Shown: piece after piece, positions 43,435 to 53,100 of the stretch
Position numbering within the stretch: position 1 is the stretch's first letter
Layout of the letters: every line of letters begins with the position of its first letter
Assembly: GCA_036503555.1 (NCBI GenBank)
Contig: DASXWQ010000042.1
Coordinates: forward strand, 147,766-211,765
DNA: 64,000 nt
Direction of reading: 5' to 3'
DNA from: Actinocatenispora sp036503555
GTDB taxonomy: Bacteria; Actinomycetota; Actinomycetes; Mycobacteriales; Micromonosporaceae
The notes under the pieces: generated by a model
Told to the model about the DNA's origin: nothing
The model's database searches: none
What the model saw: the letters and a program-made list of their open reading frames with translations, nothing else
Translations under genes and position numbers: made by a program

Positions 43435-44250
43435 TCAGGCGTAGTCCGCGGCGATCTCGCGCGCCCTGTCCCGCGCCGCCTCCAGCGCGGCGATCAGCGC
43501 CGCCCGTACCTTGTGGTCCTCCAGCTCCCGGATCGCGTTGATCGTGGTACCCGCCGGCGAGGTGACCGCCTCGCGCAGCTTGACCGGATGCTCCCCGGAG
43601 TCGCGCAACATCACCGCCGAGCCGATGACCGTCTGCACGATCAGGTCGTACGCCACCTGCCGGGGCAGGCCGAGCAGGATGCCGGCGTCGGTCATCGCCT
43701 CGACCAGGTAGTAGAAGTACGCCGGGCCCGAGCCGGACAGCGCGGTCACCGCGTCCTGCTGCGACTCCGGTACCCGGATCGTGCGGCCCAGCGGCCGGAA
43801 CATCTCCTCGGCCAGCTCAAGTTGCTCGGCGGTGGCGTGGCTGCCGCCGGAGATCGCGGTCATCGCCTCGTCCACCAGCGCCGGGGTGTTCGACATGACC
43901 CGGACGACCGGCGTACCGGCGGGCAGGTGCTTGGAGAAGAACGACGTGGGCAGGCCGGCGCAGATCGACACGACCAGCACCCCCGCCGGCACCTTCGGCC
44001 CCAGCTCGGCCAGCAGGCCCGGCGCGTCCTGCGGCTTCACCGCGATCGTCACCACGTCGGCCGTCGCCACCGCGGTCTCGTTGTCCACGACCCGGATCCC
44101 GTACCGGTCGGTCAGCTCGCCGGCGCGGTCCTCCCGGCGGGTGGTGGCCAGCAGGCGTGCCGCGGGCCAACCGGCCCGCAGCAGCCCGGACAGCAGGGTC
44201 TCGCCCATCTTGCCGGCGCCGATCACGGCGACCGTGTGCTCACGTGCCAT
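43435..44250 (-). CDS. proC: Pyrroline-5-carboxylate reductase
   Basis: Last step of proline synthesis. The 271-residue protein has an N-terminal NAD(P) Rossmann motif (VAVIGAGKMGETLLSG) and the P5CR signature in the dimerisation domain (ALSGSGPAYFYYLVEAMTDAGILLGLPR, then TVIGSAVMLRDSG). ATG 44250. It is followed on the same strand by a terminator and then the betaine uptake operon, both osmoprotectant-related, though not obviously co-transcribed. 42 bases separate it from the phosphofructokinase stop. Confidence 0.95.
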   Translation of the reverse strand: MAREHTVAVIGAGKMGETLLSGLLRAGWPAARLLATTRREDRAGELTDRYGIRVVDNETAVATADVVTIAVKPQDAPGLLAELGPKVPAGVLVVSICAGLPTSFFSKHLPAGTPVVRVMSNTPALVDEAMTAISGGSHATAEQLELAEEMFRPLGRTIRVPESQQDAVTALSGSGPAYFYYLVEAMTDAGILLGLPRQVAYDLIVQTVIGSAVMLRDSGEHPVKLREAVTSPAGTTINAIRELEDHKVRAALIAALEAARDRAREIAADYA

Positions 44251-44292
44251 GGCGCAACCCTAGAGCCCCGGCGGCGAGCCGGCCGGCGCGGC

Positions 44293-45318
44293 TCAGCCGA
44301 AGAACACCTCGGCCTCGGCGTACCGCTCCGGCGGGACCGTCTTGATCTCCTTCGTGGCCTCCGCCAGCGGCACCCGGATGATGTCGGTACCGCGCAGCGC
44401 GACCATCTTGCCCCAGTCCTTGTCGTGCGCCGCGTCGATCGCGTGCAGGCCGAACCGCGTCGCCAGCACCCGGTCGTACGCGGTGGGGGTGCCGCCGCGC
44501 TGGATGTGGCCGAGCACCACGGCCCGGGCCTCCTTGCCGGTGCGCTGCTCGATCGAGTCGGCGAGCCACTGCCCGATGCCACCCAGCCGTACGTGCCCGA
44601 ACGAGTCGAGCTTGTCGGTCTGCGTGTGCTCCCCGGCCTCCACCGGTACGGCGCCCTCGGCGACGACCACGATCGGCGAGTACTGGGAACGGAACCGCTC
44701 CTCGATGTACTCGCAGACCTGGTCCAGGTCGAACTTCCGCTCCGGGGTGAGGATGACGTTCGCGCCGCCGGCCAGGCCGGAGTGCAGCGCGATCCAGCCG
44801 GCGTGCCGGCCCATCACCTCGACCACGACCGTACGGTGGTGGCTCTCCGCCGTGGTGTGCAGCCGGTCGATGGCCTCGGTCGCGATGTTGACCGCGGTGT
44901 CGAAGCCGAACGTGTAGTCGGTGGCGCCGAGATCGTTGTCGATCGTCTTCGGTACGCCGATCACCGGCACGCCCTCGTCGTGCAGCTTCGCCGCGGCGCC
45001 CAGGGTGTCCTCGCCGCCGATCGCGATCAACGCGTCCACCCCGAGGGTGGTCAGGTTGTCCCGGATCCGCTTCGCGCCGCCGTCCGCCGCGTACGGGTTG
45101 GTGCGGGACGAGCCGAGGATCGTGCCACCGCGCGGCAGGATCCCGCGCACCTGGTCGACGCCGAGCGGCATCGTCGCGCTCTCCAGCGGGCCCCGCCAGC
45201 CGTCACGGAACCCGACGAAATCGTTCCCGTACACCTTGGTGCCCTTGCGGACGACCGCCCGGATCACCGCGTTGAGGCCAGGACAGTCCCCACCGCCGGT
45301 CAGTACGCCGATGCGCAT
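44293..45318 (-). CDS. 6-phosphofructokinase, PPi-type signature
   Basis: A 341-residue phosphofructokinase. N-terminus MRIGVLTGGGDCPGLNAVIR, fructose-6-phosphate/catalytic PKTIDNDLGATDY, and PRGGTILGSSRTNP. The phosphoryl-donor site reads IGGEDTLG and PKTIDND: the residues equivalent to E. coli Gly104 and Gly124 are Asp and Lys. That combination marks PPi-dependent enzymes such as that of Amycolatopsis methanolica, rather than ATP-dependent ones (Gly at 104). So it probably uses pyrophosphate and works reversibly. SD AGGAGG lies 11-16 bases before the ATG. Upstream 45319-45534 holds its promoter. Confidence 0.9.
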   Translation of the reverse strand: MRIGVLTGGGDCPGLNAVIRAVVRKGTKVYGNDFVGFRDGWRGPLESATMPLGVDQVRGILPRGGTILGSSRTNPYAADGGAKRIRDNLTTLGVDALIAIGGEDTLGAAAKLHDEGVPVIGVPKTIDNDLGATDYTFGFDTAVNIATEAIDRLHTTAESHHRTVVVEVMGRHAGWIALHSGLAGGANVILTPERKFDLDQVCEYIEERFRSQYSPIVVVAEGAVPVEAGEHTQTDKLDSFGHVRLGGIGQWLADSIEQRTGKEARAVVLGHIQRGGTPTAYDRVLATRFGLHAIDAAHDKDWGKMVALRGTDIIRVPLAEATKEIKTVPPERYAEAEVFFG

Positions 45319-45534
45319 GTTCGCTCAGTCCTCCTGTCTCCGACGTGCCTCAAGCGCACGGGGTACCGGCGTCATTGCCGCCCCATACCGACCAGCCTAT
45401 TGCCGGCCGTGACCGACCAGGGCACAAATGGGGCAACGATTCCCCGGACGATCGGGCTACGCGTGGACTGCCTAGATCCTGACGGATTCGTCCCCGTCGC
45501 GACAGACCCGACGACCAGCGCCGTCGGGCGGGCA

Positions 45535-46056
45535 TCAGCCGGCGGCCTCGGCCGCGTCCATCGCACGCCAGCGGGCCAGGCCCAGCCGGGCGTCGGCGAG
45601 CGCGTCGTGCCGGTCGGTGCCGTGCTTCGGCAACTCCGGCTGACCCAGGCCCTCCCAGCGCTGCCGCAGCTCGTGCGTGAACCGCGGGATCTCCCGGGGC
45701 AGCGCCGGCATCGCGCCCCACAGCTGCGCCAGCGCCACGTGGTCGTACGCGGCGAGCCAGGCCCACAGCTCGATCCGGTCCACCGTGCCGTCCCGCAGCG
45801 GCGCGGTCAGGTACGAGTACAGGTCGTCGCGGATCCGCTCGCGGGACCGCCAGGCCGGGTCGGCCGGCGAGGGCAGCTTGTTCAGCACGTGCCGGCGTAC
45901 CCAGTCGATGGCGCGGGCCGGATCGAACTCGGTCGACACCGCGTAGAACTCGCGGTCGTGCTCGTCCACCACGCCGATCGAGACCAGCTCGATCGTCCGA
46001 CCGTCCTCGATGAACTCGCAGTCCATGAAGTACCGGCGAACCCGCTCCCTCCCCAT
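45535..46056 (-). CDS. 3'-exoribonuclease AS, DEDD fold (Rv2179c-like)
   Basis: A 173-residue exoribonuclease of the Rv2179c family (polyadenylate-specific 3'-exoribonuclease AS). RRYFMDCEFIEDGRTIELVSIGVV holds the catalytic Asp/Glu of the first DEDD motif; later acidic residues are in LWAWLAAYDHVAL and HDALADARLGLARW. Start MGRERV at 46056, close to the conserved first strand. It should degrade RNA 3' tails. Position between the DAHP synthase and PlsC blocks is as in mycobacteria (Rv2178c-Rv2182c), with insertions. Confidence 0.9.
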   Translation of the reverse strand: MGRERVRRYFMDCEFIEDGRTIELVSIGVVDEHDREFYAVSTEFDPARAIDWVRRHVLNKLPSPADPAWRSRERIRDDLYSYLTAPLRDGTVDRIELWAWLAAYDHVALAQLWGAMPALPREIPRFTHELRQRWEGLGQPELPKHGTDRHDALADARLGLARWRAMDAAEAAG

Positions 46057-46152
46057 GCCCGGCCACCCTACGCGCACGCCACCAGCTGGCCCGGCCGCCA
46101 CTCCGCCGTCGGCGCACCCGGGGCGGCGCGGCAGGCGCTAGGGTCGCCAGCC

Positions 46153-46986
46153 ATGACGTTCTCGATAGTGGCGCGCGGGGCGGGCGCGTCCGGCCGCACC
46201 GCGTACGGAGTGGCGGTGGCGAGCCGGTTCCTCGCGGTCGGCGCCGCGGTGCCCGCGGTGGACCCGGTCGCGGGCGCGCTCGCCACCCAGGCCATGGCGA
46301 ACCTGGCGTACCGGCCGCAGGGGCTGGCGCTGCTGCGTACCGGGACGGGCGCGGCGGACGTGGTCGCCGGGCTGACCGCCGCTGACCCGCAGCGGGCCGA
46401 CCGGCAGCTCGGCGTGGTCGCCGCGACCGGCGACGGCGCCACGTACACCGGGCCGAACTGCCTGGACTGGGCGGGCGGCACCACCGGCGACGGGTTCGCC
46501 GTCCAGGGCAACATCCTGGCCGGTCCGGGCGTCGTGGACGCGATGCGCACCGCGTACCTGGCGGCGGAGGGGCCGCTGGCCCGGCGCCTGCTGGCGGCGC
46601 TGCGCGCCGGTGACGAGGCGGGTGGCGACCGGCGCGGCCGGCAGTCCGCGGCGCTGCTCGTCGCCGAGCCCGGCGCGGGATACGGCGGCCTGTCGGACAT
46701 CGCCGTCGACCTGCGCGTCGACGACCACACCGACCCGGTGACCGAGTTGGCCCGCCTGCTCGACGCGCACCACCTCTACTTCGACCGGCCCGACGAGGCC
46801 ACGCTGCTCGACCTGTCCGGCGAGCTGGCGGCCGAGGTCGCCGGCCGGCTCGCCCGGCTCGGCCACACCGGCGACGACGCGCTCGCCGAATGGGCCGGCA
46901 TCGAGAACTACGAGGAACGCCTCGTCTCCGGCAAGATCGACCCCCTGGTACTGGAACAGCTGCGCGCCGCGACGGAGGAGACATGA
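46153..46986 (+). CDS. DUF1028 (Ntn-hydrolase-like) protein
   Basis: A 277-residue DUF1028 protein. Starts MTFSIVARGAG, the typical TxSIVARD-like N-terminus with Ser4, then GVAVASRFLAVGAAVPA, ATQAMAN and GPNCLDWAGG, the family core. Members have an Ntn-hydrolase-like fold with no settled activity, some co-occurring with amidase or peptide genes. The ATG has no SD; TAGGGT (46139-46144) ends eight bases before, so leaderless. The stop overlaps the glpK start (ATGA), so it is an operon with glycerol kinase. Confidence 0.88.
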   Translation: MTFSIVARGAGASGRTAYGVAVASRFLAVGAAVPAVDPVAGALATQAMANLAYRPQGLALLRTGTGAADVVAGLTAADPQRADRQLGVVAATGDGATYTGPNCLDWAGGTTGDGFAVQGNILAGPGVVDAMRTAYLAAEGPLARRLLAALRAGDEAGGDRRGRQSAALLVAEPGAGYGGLSDIAVDLRVDDHTDPVTELARLLDAHHLYFDRPDEATLLDLSGELAAEVAGRLARLGHTGDDALAEWAGIENYEERLVSGKIDPLVLEQLRAATEET

Positions 46987-48482
46987 CGGTACTGGCCATC
47001 GACGCCGGCACGACCGGGGTCACGGCGCTGGTGGTGGCGACCGACGGCGGCGTGGCGGCCCGCGGGTACCAGGAGTTCCCGCAACACTTCCCGCGGCCGG
47101 GCTGGGTGGAGCACGAGCCGGAGGAGATCTGGCTGGCGGCGCTCGCCGCGTGCCGCTCGGCGCTGACCGCCGCGGCCGCCGCCGGCGTACCGCCGGTGAC
47201 CGCGGTCGGCATCACCAACCAGCGCGAGACCGTCGTCCTGTGGGACCGGCGTACGCTGCGCGCCCCGCGCCGCGCGATCGTCTGGCAGGACCGGCGCAGC
47301 GCGGACATCTGCGCCGAGTTCGAGGCGGCGGGGCACGGCGCGCGCGTCACCGAGTTGACCGGTCTGCGCCTCGACCCGTACTTCTCGGCCACGAAGCTGA
47401 CCTGGCTGGCCCGGCACGACCCGGACACCTGGCGCGGCGTCACGGAGGGCCGGCTCGCCGTCGGCACCGTCGACGCGTACCTGGTGTCCCGGCTGACCGG
47501 CGGCCAGGTCCTCGCCACCGAGGTCTCCAACGCCAGCCGCACCCTCCTGTACGACACGTTCTCCGGCGGGTGGAGCGACGAGCTGTGCGACCTGTTCGGT
47601 GTGCCGGTCGCGGCACTGCCGGAGGTGGCGCGCTCGTCCGGGGTGCTCGGCGACACCGACCCGGACGAGTTCCTCGGCCTGTCCGTACCGGTGGCGGGCA
47701 TCGCCGGGGACCAGCAGGCCGCGCTGTTCGGCCAGGCCTGCTACGAGCCCGGCGCCACGAAGTGCACGTACGGCACGGGCTCGTTCGTCCTGACCAACAC
47801 CGGCACCACCCCCGTACGCTCCGAGCACGGCCTGCTCACCACCATCGCCTGGGACCTCGGCGACGGCCCGGTGTACGCGTTGGAGGGCTCGATCTTCGTC
47901 ACCGGTGCCGCGGTGCAGTGGCTGCGCGACGGCCTCGGCATCATCGGCGCCGCGCCCGAGATCGAGGGCCTGGCCGCGACCGTCCCCGACACCGGTGGCG
48001 TCGTCTTCGTTCCCGCCCTCACCGGCCTCGGCGCCCCGTACTGGGATCCGTCCGCGCGCGGCGCGATCCTCGGCCTGACCCGCGGTACCACCCGGGCACA
48101 CATCGCCCGCGCGACCCTGTCCGCCATCGCGTACGAGGTGCGCGACGTGCTGACCGTGATGGCCGACGAGACCGGCGGCAAGCCGCTCGCCGAGGTCATC
48201 CCGGAGCTGTCGGTCGACGGGGGCGCCAGCGCCAACGGCCTGCTCTGCCAGTTGCAGGCCGACCAGCTGTCCATCCCGGTACGCCGGCCGCGCGTCACCG
48301 AGACCACCGGCGTCGGCGCCGCGTTCCTGGCCGGGCTCGCCACCGGCGTGTGGGGTTCGACCGACGAACTGGCCCGGACCTGGCAGCTCGACGCCCGCTT
48401 CACCCCGTCGGGTACCCCGGACGAGGACGACTACCGCCTCTGGCGTACCGCGGTGGACCGGTCACGCGACTGGCCGGTATGA
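46983..48482 (+). CDS. glpK: Glycerol kinase
   Basis: Phosphorylates glycerol to sn-glycerol-3-phosphate; 499 residues, FGGY family. N-terminal MTVLAIDAGTTGVTALVV (phosphate 1 loop), GITNQRETVVLWDR, YFSATKLTWL, and the C-terminal FGGY signature ELSVDGGASANGLLCQLQADQL. The start overlaps the DUF1028 stop (ATGA). The upstream partner is unusual: no glpF or glpD is adjacent. A hairpin at 48554-48591 is the likely terminator. Confidence 0.95.
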   Translation: MTVLAIDAGTTGVTALVVATDGGVAARGYQEFPQHFPRPGWVEHEPEEIWLAALAACRSALTAAAAAGVPPVTAVGITNQRETVVLWDRRTLRAPRRAIVWQDRRSADICAEFEAAGHGARVTELTGLRLDPYFSATKLTWLARHDPDTWRGVTEGRLAVGTVDAYLVSRLTGGQVLATEVSNASRTLLYDTFSGGWSDELCDLFGVPVAALPEVARSSGVLGDTDPDEFLGLSVPVAGIAGDQQAALFGQACYEPGATKCTYGTGSFVLTNTGTTPVRSEHGLLTTIAWDLGDGPVYALEGSIFVTGAAVQWLRDGLGIIGAAPEIEGLAATVPDTGGVVFVPALTGLGAPYWDPSARGAILGLTRGTTRAHIARATLSAIAYEVRDVLTVMADETGGKPLAEVIPELSVDGGASANGLLCQLQADQLSIPVRRPRVTETTGVGAAFLAGLATGVWGSTDELARTWQLDARFTPSGTPDEDDYRLWRTAVDRSRDWPV

Positions 48483-48902
48483 CCGGCCCGGCGGGGCTCG
48501 GCGTGGCGCCGCGCCCGCGCCGGCAACTGTGATCAACGCCGCAGGACCCGGCGCCGGCCCACTGTCCACTAAGGACAGAGAGCCGGGCCGGGCGACCACG
48601 CCGCAGCGCCGGTCCTGACGCGGGTGACGCGGCGACATCGGTGGCCTGCCAGCCAGGATGCTCCCCCAAGGTCCCGGCCGGACCGCCACTCGCCGCACGA
48701 CATCTCACCGCGCCAGCCCCCGTGACCAGCGTCGAAACCCAACGCGGTCGGGCTCAGCCTGCCAGCCGGCACCCGGCACATCTGTCGGGTTACCGATACG
48801 ACGGGTGTAGACAGCACGACAGTTGCCCTTGATGCTGGTAACGAGTGTCAATCGGGCCACGGGCCGTGACGACCCGGTCGCGGGTCAGGGGAGGCAGCGC
48901 GG
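48483..48902. other. Gap between glpK and crp-like gene
   Basis: 420 bases without a convincing gene. It contains the glpK terminator at 48554-48591 and, near 48840-48900, the crp-like promoter region with SD GGGGAGG. No operator with Crp-type TGTGA-N6-TCACA symmetry was found. Confidence 0.6.
48554..48591 (+). terminator. Compound hairpin after glpK
   Basis: CCGGCCC (48554-48560) pairs with GGGCCGG (48585-48591), and inner CTGTCC pairs with GGACAG around ACTAA. It lies about 70 bases downstream of the glpK stop. Confidence 0.6.
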
Positions 48903-49592
48903 GTGGACAGCCAGCTCACCGACTTCGAGGACGCGATCGCCGGCGTGGAGATGTTCGCCGGCCTCGATCCCGAGGTACGGCGGCGCATCGCCGCCGCGGC
49001 CGTGCCCCGCATGTACCGCAAGGGTCAGCTCCTGTTCGTCGAGGACGACGCCGGTGAGTCACTGATCGTGGTCCGCCGCGGCGCCGTCGCCGTCTTCCGT
49101 ACCTCCACCTCCGGCGAGCGCGCGTTGCTGCACGTCGTCCGCCCCCCGGGCGTGCTCGGGGAGGTGGCGTTGCTGGACGGCGCGCCGCGCTCCGCGTCCG
49201 TCGAGGCGATCGAGAACTGCTCGGCCCTGGCGCTCTCGCGCGCCGCGTTCCTGGAGCTGGTACACGCCAACCCGCGCATCCTCGACAGCGTGCTGCACGC
49301 GCTGGGCGGGCTGATCCGGCGGCTCACCGAGCAGAACACCGACCACGTGTTCCTCGACCTGGCCGGCCGCGTCGCCAAGACCCTGGTACGCCTGGCCGGC
49401 GACAGCCCCGCCGCGATGGTCACCGTCGAGCTCAACCAGAGCCAGCTCGCCGAGATGGCCGGCGGTTCCCGGCAGAGCGTCAACCAGGCGATCGGCACGT
49501 TCGCCGGGCGTGGCTGGCTGCGTACCGAGGGACGGCGGATCGTCATCACCGACCTGCCCGCCCTGCGCCGCCGCGCCGGCATCACCACCTGA
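48903..49592 (+). CDS. Crp/Fnr-family transcriptional regulator
   Basis: A 229-residue regulator with an N-terminal cyclic-nucleotide-binding beta-roll (about 20-130, e.g. KGQLLFVEDDAGESLIVVRRGAV and GEVALLDGAPRSASVEA) in which the phosphate-binding cassette GEVALLDGAPRSAS matches cNMP-binding RSAS. The C-terminal HTH is LNQSQLAEMAGGSRQSVNQAIGTF. No Cys cluster of Fnr type is present. It probably responds to cAMP or another nucleotide; the cyclase gene 0.6 kb downstream makes a functional link tempting. GTG start, SD GGGGAGG. Confidence 0.9.
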   Translation: MDSQLTDFEDAIAGVEMFAGLDPEVRRRIAAAAVPRMYRKGQLLFVEDDAGESLIVVRRGAVAVFRTSTSGERALLHVVRPPGVLGEVALLDGAPRSASVEAIENCSALALSRAAFLELVHANPRILDSVLHALGGLIRRLTEQNTDHVFLDLAGRVAKTLVRLAGDSPAAMVTVELNQSQLAEMAGGSRQSVNQAIGTFAGRGWLRTEGRRIVITDLPALRRRAGITT

Positions 49593-49637
49593 CCGGACGG
49601 GCCCGGCGATCCCACCGATTCGCCGGGCCGTACCACG

Positions 49638-49928
49638 TCAGCCGACCGGCGGCCAGCTCGTCTGCTTCGGGTCGGCGACGCCGTCGCCCTTGTCCTTGCC
49701 GGCGGCCTTCGACTCGTCGGTCCCTGCCGTCGACTCGTCGGTGTCGGCCGTCGACTCGTCGGTGTCGGCCGGCTCCGGCTCGGCCGGCTTCGGCTGCTCT
49801 TCCTCGGTGGCCACGAATCCTCCTGCTTCCAGTTCAGCGAGCGTCACGTTGTCGATCTCGACCACGTCACCGGCGTGGTGCCGGGTCCGGTCGGGCCCGG
49901 TCCAGTCAGCCGCCAGCCGTACGTACAC
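49638..49928 (-). CDS. Small acidic protein with seven-residue repeats
   Basis: About 96 residues. The N-terminal half (VYVRLAADWTGPDRTRHHAG, then VVEIDNVTLAELEAGG) looks like a small folded beta domain. The C-terminal half is acidic and repetitive: DTDESTADTDESTAGTDESKA, encoded by 21-base tandem repeats. It resembles small accessory proteins seen near phage-derived genes in some actinobacteria, but no phage genes are here and I do not assign a function. Start GTG at 49928 or 49934, five bases or less after GGAGG. It lies between two plus-strand genes on the opposite strand, ending 45 bases after the crp-like gene. Confidence 0.55.
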   Translation of the reverse strand: MYVRLAADWTGPDRTRHHAGDVVEIDNVTLAELEAGGFVATEEEQPKPAEPEPADTDESTADTDESTAGTDESKAAGKDKGDGVADPKQTSWPPVG

Positions 49929-50180
49929 GTCCACCTCCGTTGGCCGGCGCGTCGCTGCCAGCTCCGCCGACGCGCACCGAAGATACTCACGCTGCGAAGC
50001 GGAAACGAGGCCATGTCGGCTTTCCGACCGGGTACATCGTCCGATCACCCGAGGAGTCCGCACGCTGCGTGACCCGCGCGATCGCTGTCGGGCAGCGGAC
50101 TGGACCGGTTGTCCGCGCATGGCAACATGGCTTCCTGCGCCGGGACACCGGCGCCGGGGTGATCGCGTCGGGAGGCCAGC

Positions 50181-53100
50181 ATCGTTGTCTCGTGCCCCAG
50201 CTGCGGACGGGTCGCCGGCAGCGACGACCGGTTCTGCGGCGGATGCGGCTCGGCACTGACCCGTGCCTGCACGAACTGCGGTCGCAAGCTCGCCCCCGAC
50301 GTCTCCTTCTGCACCGGCTGCGGGCAGCCGGTTGCCGCGACCGCGACCGCATCGGCCGCGACCACACCCAACGGCCACGAGGACCGCCGCCGGGTGAGCG
50401 TGCTGTTCATCGACGTCGTCAGCTTCACCCGGTTCGTCGAGCGCTCCGACCCCGAGCAGGTACGCCGGATGCAGAGCGCGTTCTTCAGCACCGTGCGCCA
50501 GGTCATCGGGCGGTACAACGGGCTGGTCGAGAAGTACATCGGGGACGCGGTGATGGCGCTGTTCGGTGCGCCCGTCGCGACCGAGACGGCGGTGCTCGGC
50601 TGCGTGTCCGCCGCCCTCGAACTGCAACGCACGCTGCGCCGCCAGGCCGACGGCGACGAGCTGTCGTTCGGGTTCCGGATCGGCGTGGCCACCGGCGAGG
50701 CGCTGGTCGACACCGTCGCCGCGCGCGACGGCGGACAGGCGATCGCCGCCGGCGACGTCATCAACACCGCGTCCCGGTTGCAGTCCGCGGCGCCACCCGG
50801 CGGGGTGCTCGTCGACGGGCCGACCCACGCCGCCACCGCCGACGAGTTCCGGTACGAGCGGCGCGAGCCGGTCACCCTGCGCGGGCACACCACGCCGACC
50901 GAGCTGTGGGTACCGGTCACCCAGATACGGCGCCGGATCACGGCGCGCGACCAGAGCAGCACCCCGCTGGTGAACCGGGTGCACGAGCTGAGCCTGCTGA
51001 CCGGCGCGCTGAACCGCATGATCACCGACCGGCTGCCGCAGCTCGTCACGCTGTTCGGCCGGGCCGGCATCGGCAAGAGTCGCCTCGTCACCGAGCTCTT
51101 CCGGTACGGCGAGGGCCAGTCCCCCGGCATCCGCTGGTCGACCGGCCACTGCCCGCCGTTCGGCGAAAACGTCACGTACGCCGCGTTCGCCGACATCGTC
51201 AAGACCGAGGCCGGCATCCTCGACTCGGACGACGCCGCGACCGCCCGGGTACGGCTGCGCGAGGCGGTGTCCCGGCTCGTACCGGCGGCCGAGGCGGACC
51301 GGCTGACGAACGCGCTCGGCCCGCTCGTCGGCCTGCCCGGCCAGCAGCTGCTCGCCGAGGACACCGAGTCGGCGTGGCGCCGGTTCGTCGTGGCGTTGGC
51401 CACGGACCGCCCGACCGTGCTGGTGATCGAGGACCTGCACTGGGCGGACCAGACGATGGTGAGCTTCGTGGAGCGGCTCGGCGCGGTGGTGCGCGACGTA
51501 CCGCTGCTGGTGTTGTGCACGTCCCGACCGGAGCTGCTGGAACGCGAGCCGGCGTGGGCCGCCGCGATCGCCGGCTCGCAGACGATCAGCCTGTCGCCGA
51601 TGAACGACGCGCACATCGCCGACATGTACGCGGCACTGTTCGGCAAGGCGACGTTCCCGTCGGACATGCTGGACAAGCTCGTCGAGCTGGCCGGCGGCAA
51701 CCCGCTCTACGCGCACGAGTACTTCCGGATGCTGCTGGAGCAGGGCGGGTTGACCGGCGCGGCGCACGGCCCGGCCGCCGCGCACCCGATCCCGGACAAC
51801 GTGCACGCGGTCATCGCCAACCGGCTCGATCTGCTCGATCCGGACGACCGTCTCGTCCTCCAGGCCGCGTCGGTGCTGGGCGTCGTGTTCTGGCCGGACG
51901 CGGTGGGGAGCACGCTGGGCCTGTCGACGGGCGCGGTGGAGCGCGCGCTGCGCCGGATGGAGCAGCGCGATCTGGTACGCGAGCAGGAGAGCACGCGCGA
52001 GGGCCAGACCGAGTACCGGTTCTCGCACGTGCTGGTCCGCGACGTGTGCTACCAGCGGCTGCCCCGTACCGAGCGGGTGGCGCAGCACGCCCGGATCGCC
52101 GACTGGCTGGAAGCGATGGCCGACACCACCGGCAACCGGGCCGAGGACCTGGCGGAGGTCGTCGCCAACCACCGGTACTCGGCGCACGAGGTGGCGCGCA
52201 TCCTGCACCTCGACACCCTCCCGTACGCGCCGCCGGCCCGGCGCGCGCTGCACCGGGCGGCCCGCCGGGCGTTCCGGCTGCACGCGCTGGACGTGGCGGC
52301 CACGCACGTGACGCGGGCGCTGCGGCTGTTCGGTTCGGATCCGGGCGACGACGCGGCCGACGAGGACGAGCGGCACGAGCTGGAGCTGCTCGACGCGGAG
52401 CTGGCGTTCCTGCGCGACAGCGACGGCTTCCTGTCCGGCGGGGGGCTGGAGCGGCTGGACCGGCTCACCGCCGTGCTGGACCGCGGCGGCAACCTGGAGT
52501 CAGCGGCGCGGGCGTGGATGCTGCGCGGCCACGTGGCGTGGATGACCGCCGACCGGCGCGTCGCGATGGACAACCTGGGCCGCGCGATCGACCGGTTCGC
52601 CGCGCTGCCCGACTCGGAGGCGAAGGCGGATGCGCACGCCGAGCTGGCCCGGCTCCGGCTCACCAGCGACGAACACCTCAGCGCGATCGAGGCGGCCGGT
52701 GTCGCGGCCGAGATCGCCGGCCGCCTCGGCCTGATCGAGGTACGCGCGACCGCGATGATCACCATCGGCATGGGCCGGTACCTGCTCGGCGAGGTCGAGG
52801 GGATCTCGATCCTGGAGGAGGCGCTCGACACCTGCCGCCGGCTCAAGCTGCCCAGCACCCGCCGGGTCACCCGCAACCTCGCGGTGTGTCTCCAGGAGGA
52901 GGGCGAGCTGGACCGGGCGATCGCGCTGCTCGCGGAGAGCGAGCTGACCAGCGTCGGCGACGGGCACAGTGTTATACCGAACTACTCCGCCGCGGCGCAC
53001 CAGGCGTACCTGGCGGGCGACTGGAACGGCACGCTCGTGGCCAACGACGCGCTGCGGGGCAGCCCGTCCGGCGCCTGGGACCTGGGGTCCCGGCTGCAGA

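Noticed and set aside
48400..48708. Minus-strand ORF in the glpK-crp gap
   Set aside because: Low-complexity Gly/Arg/Pro product, no SD, overlaps the glpK end and the terminator.
49638..49928. A prophage remnant around the small acidic protein
   Set aside because: Only one small gene has a vaguely phage-like look; no integrase, portal, terminase or attachment repeats are present.
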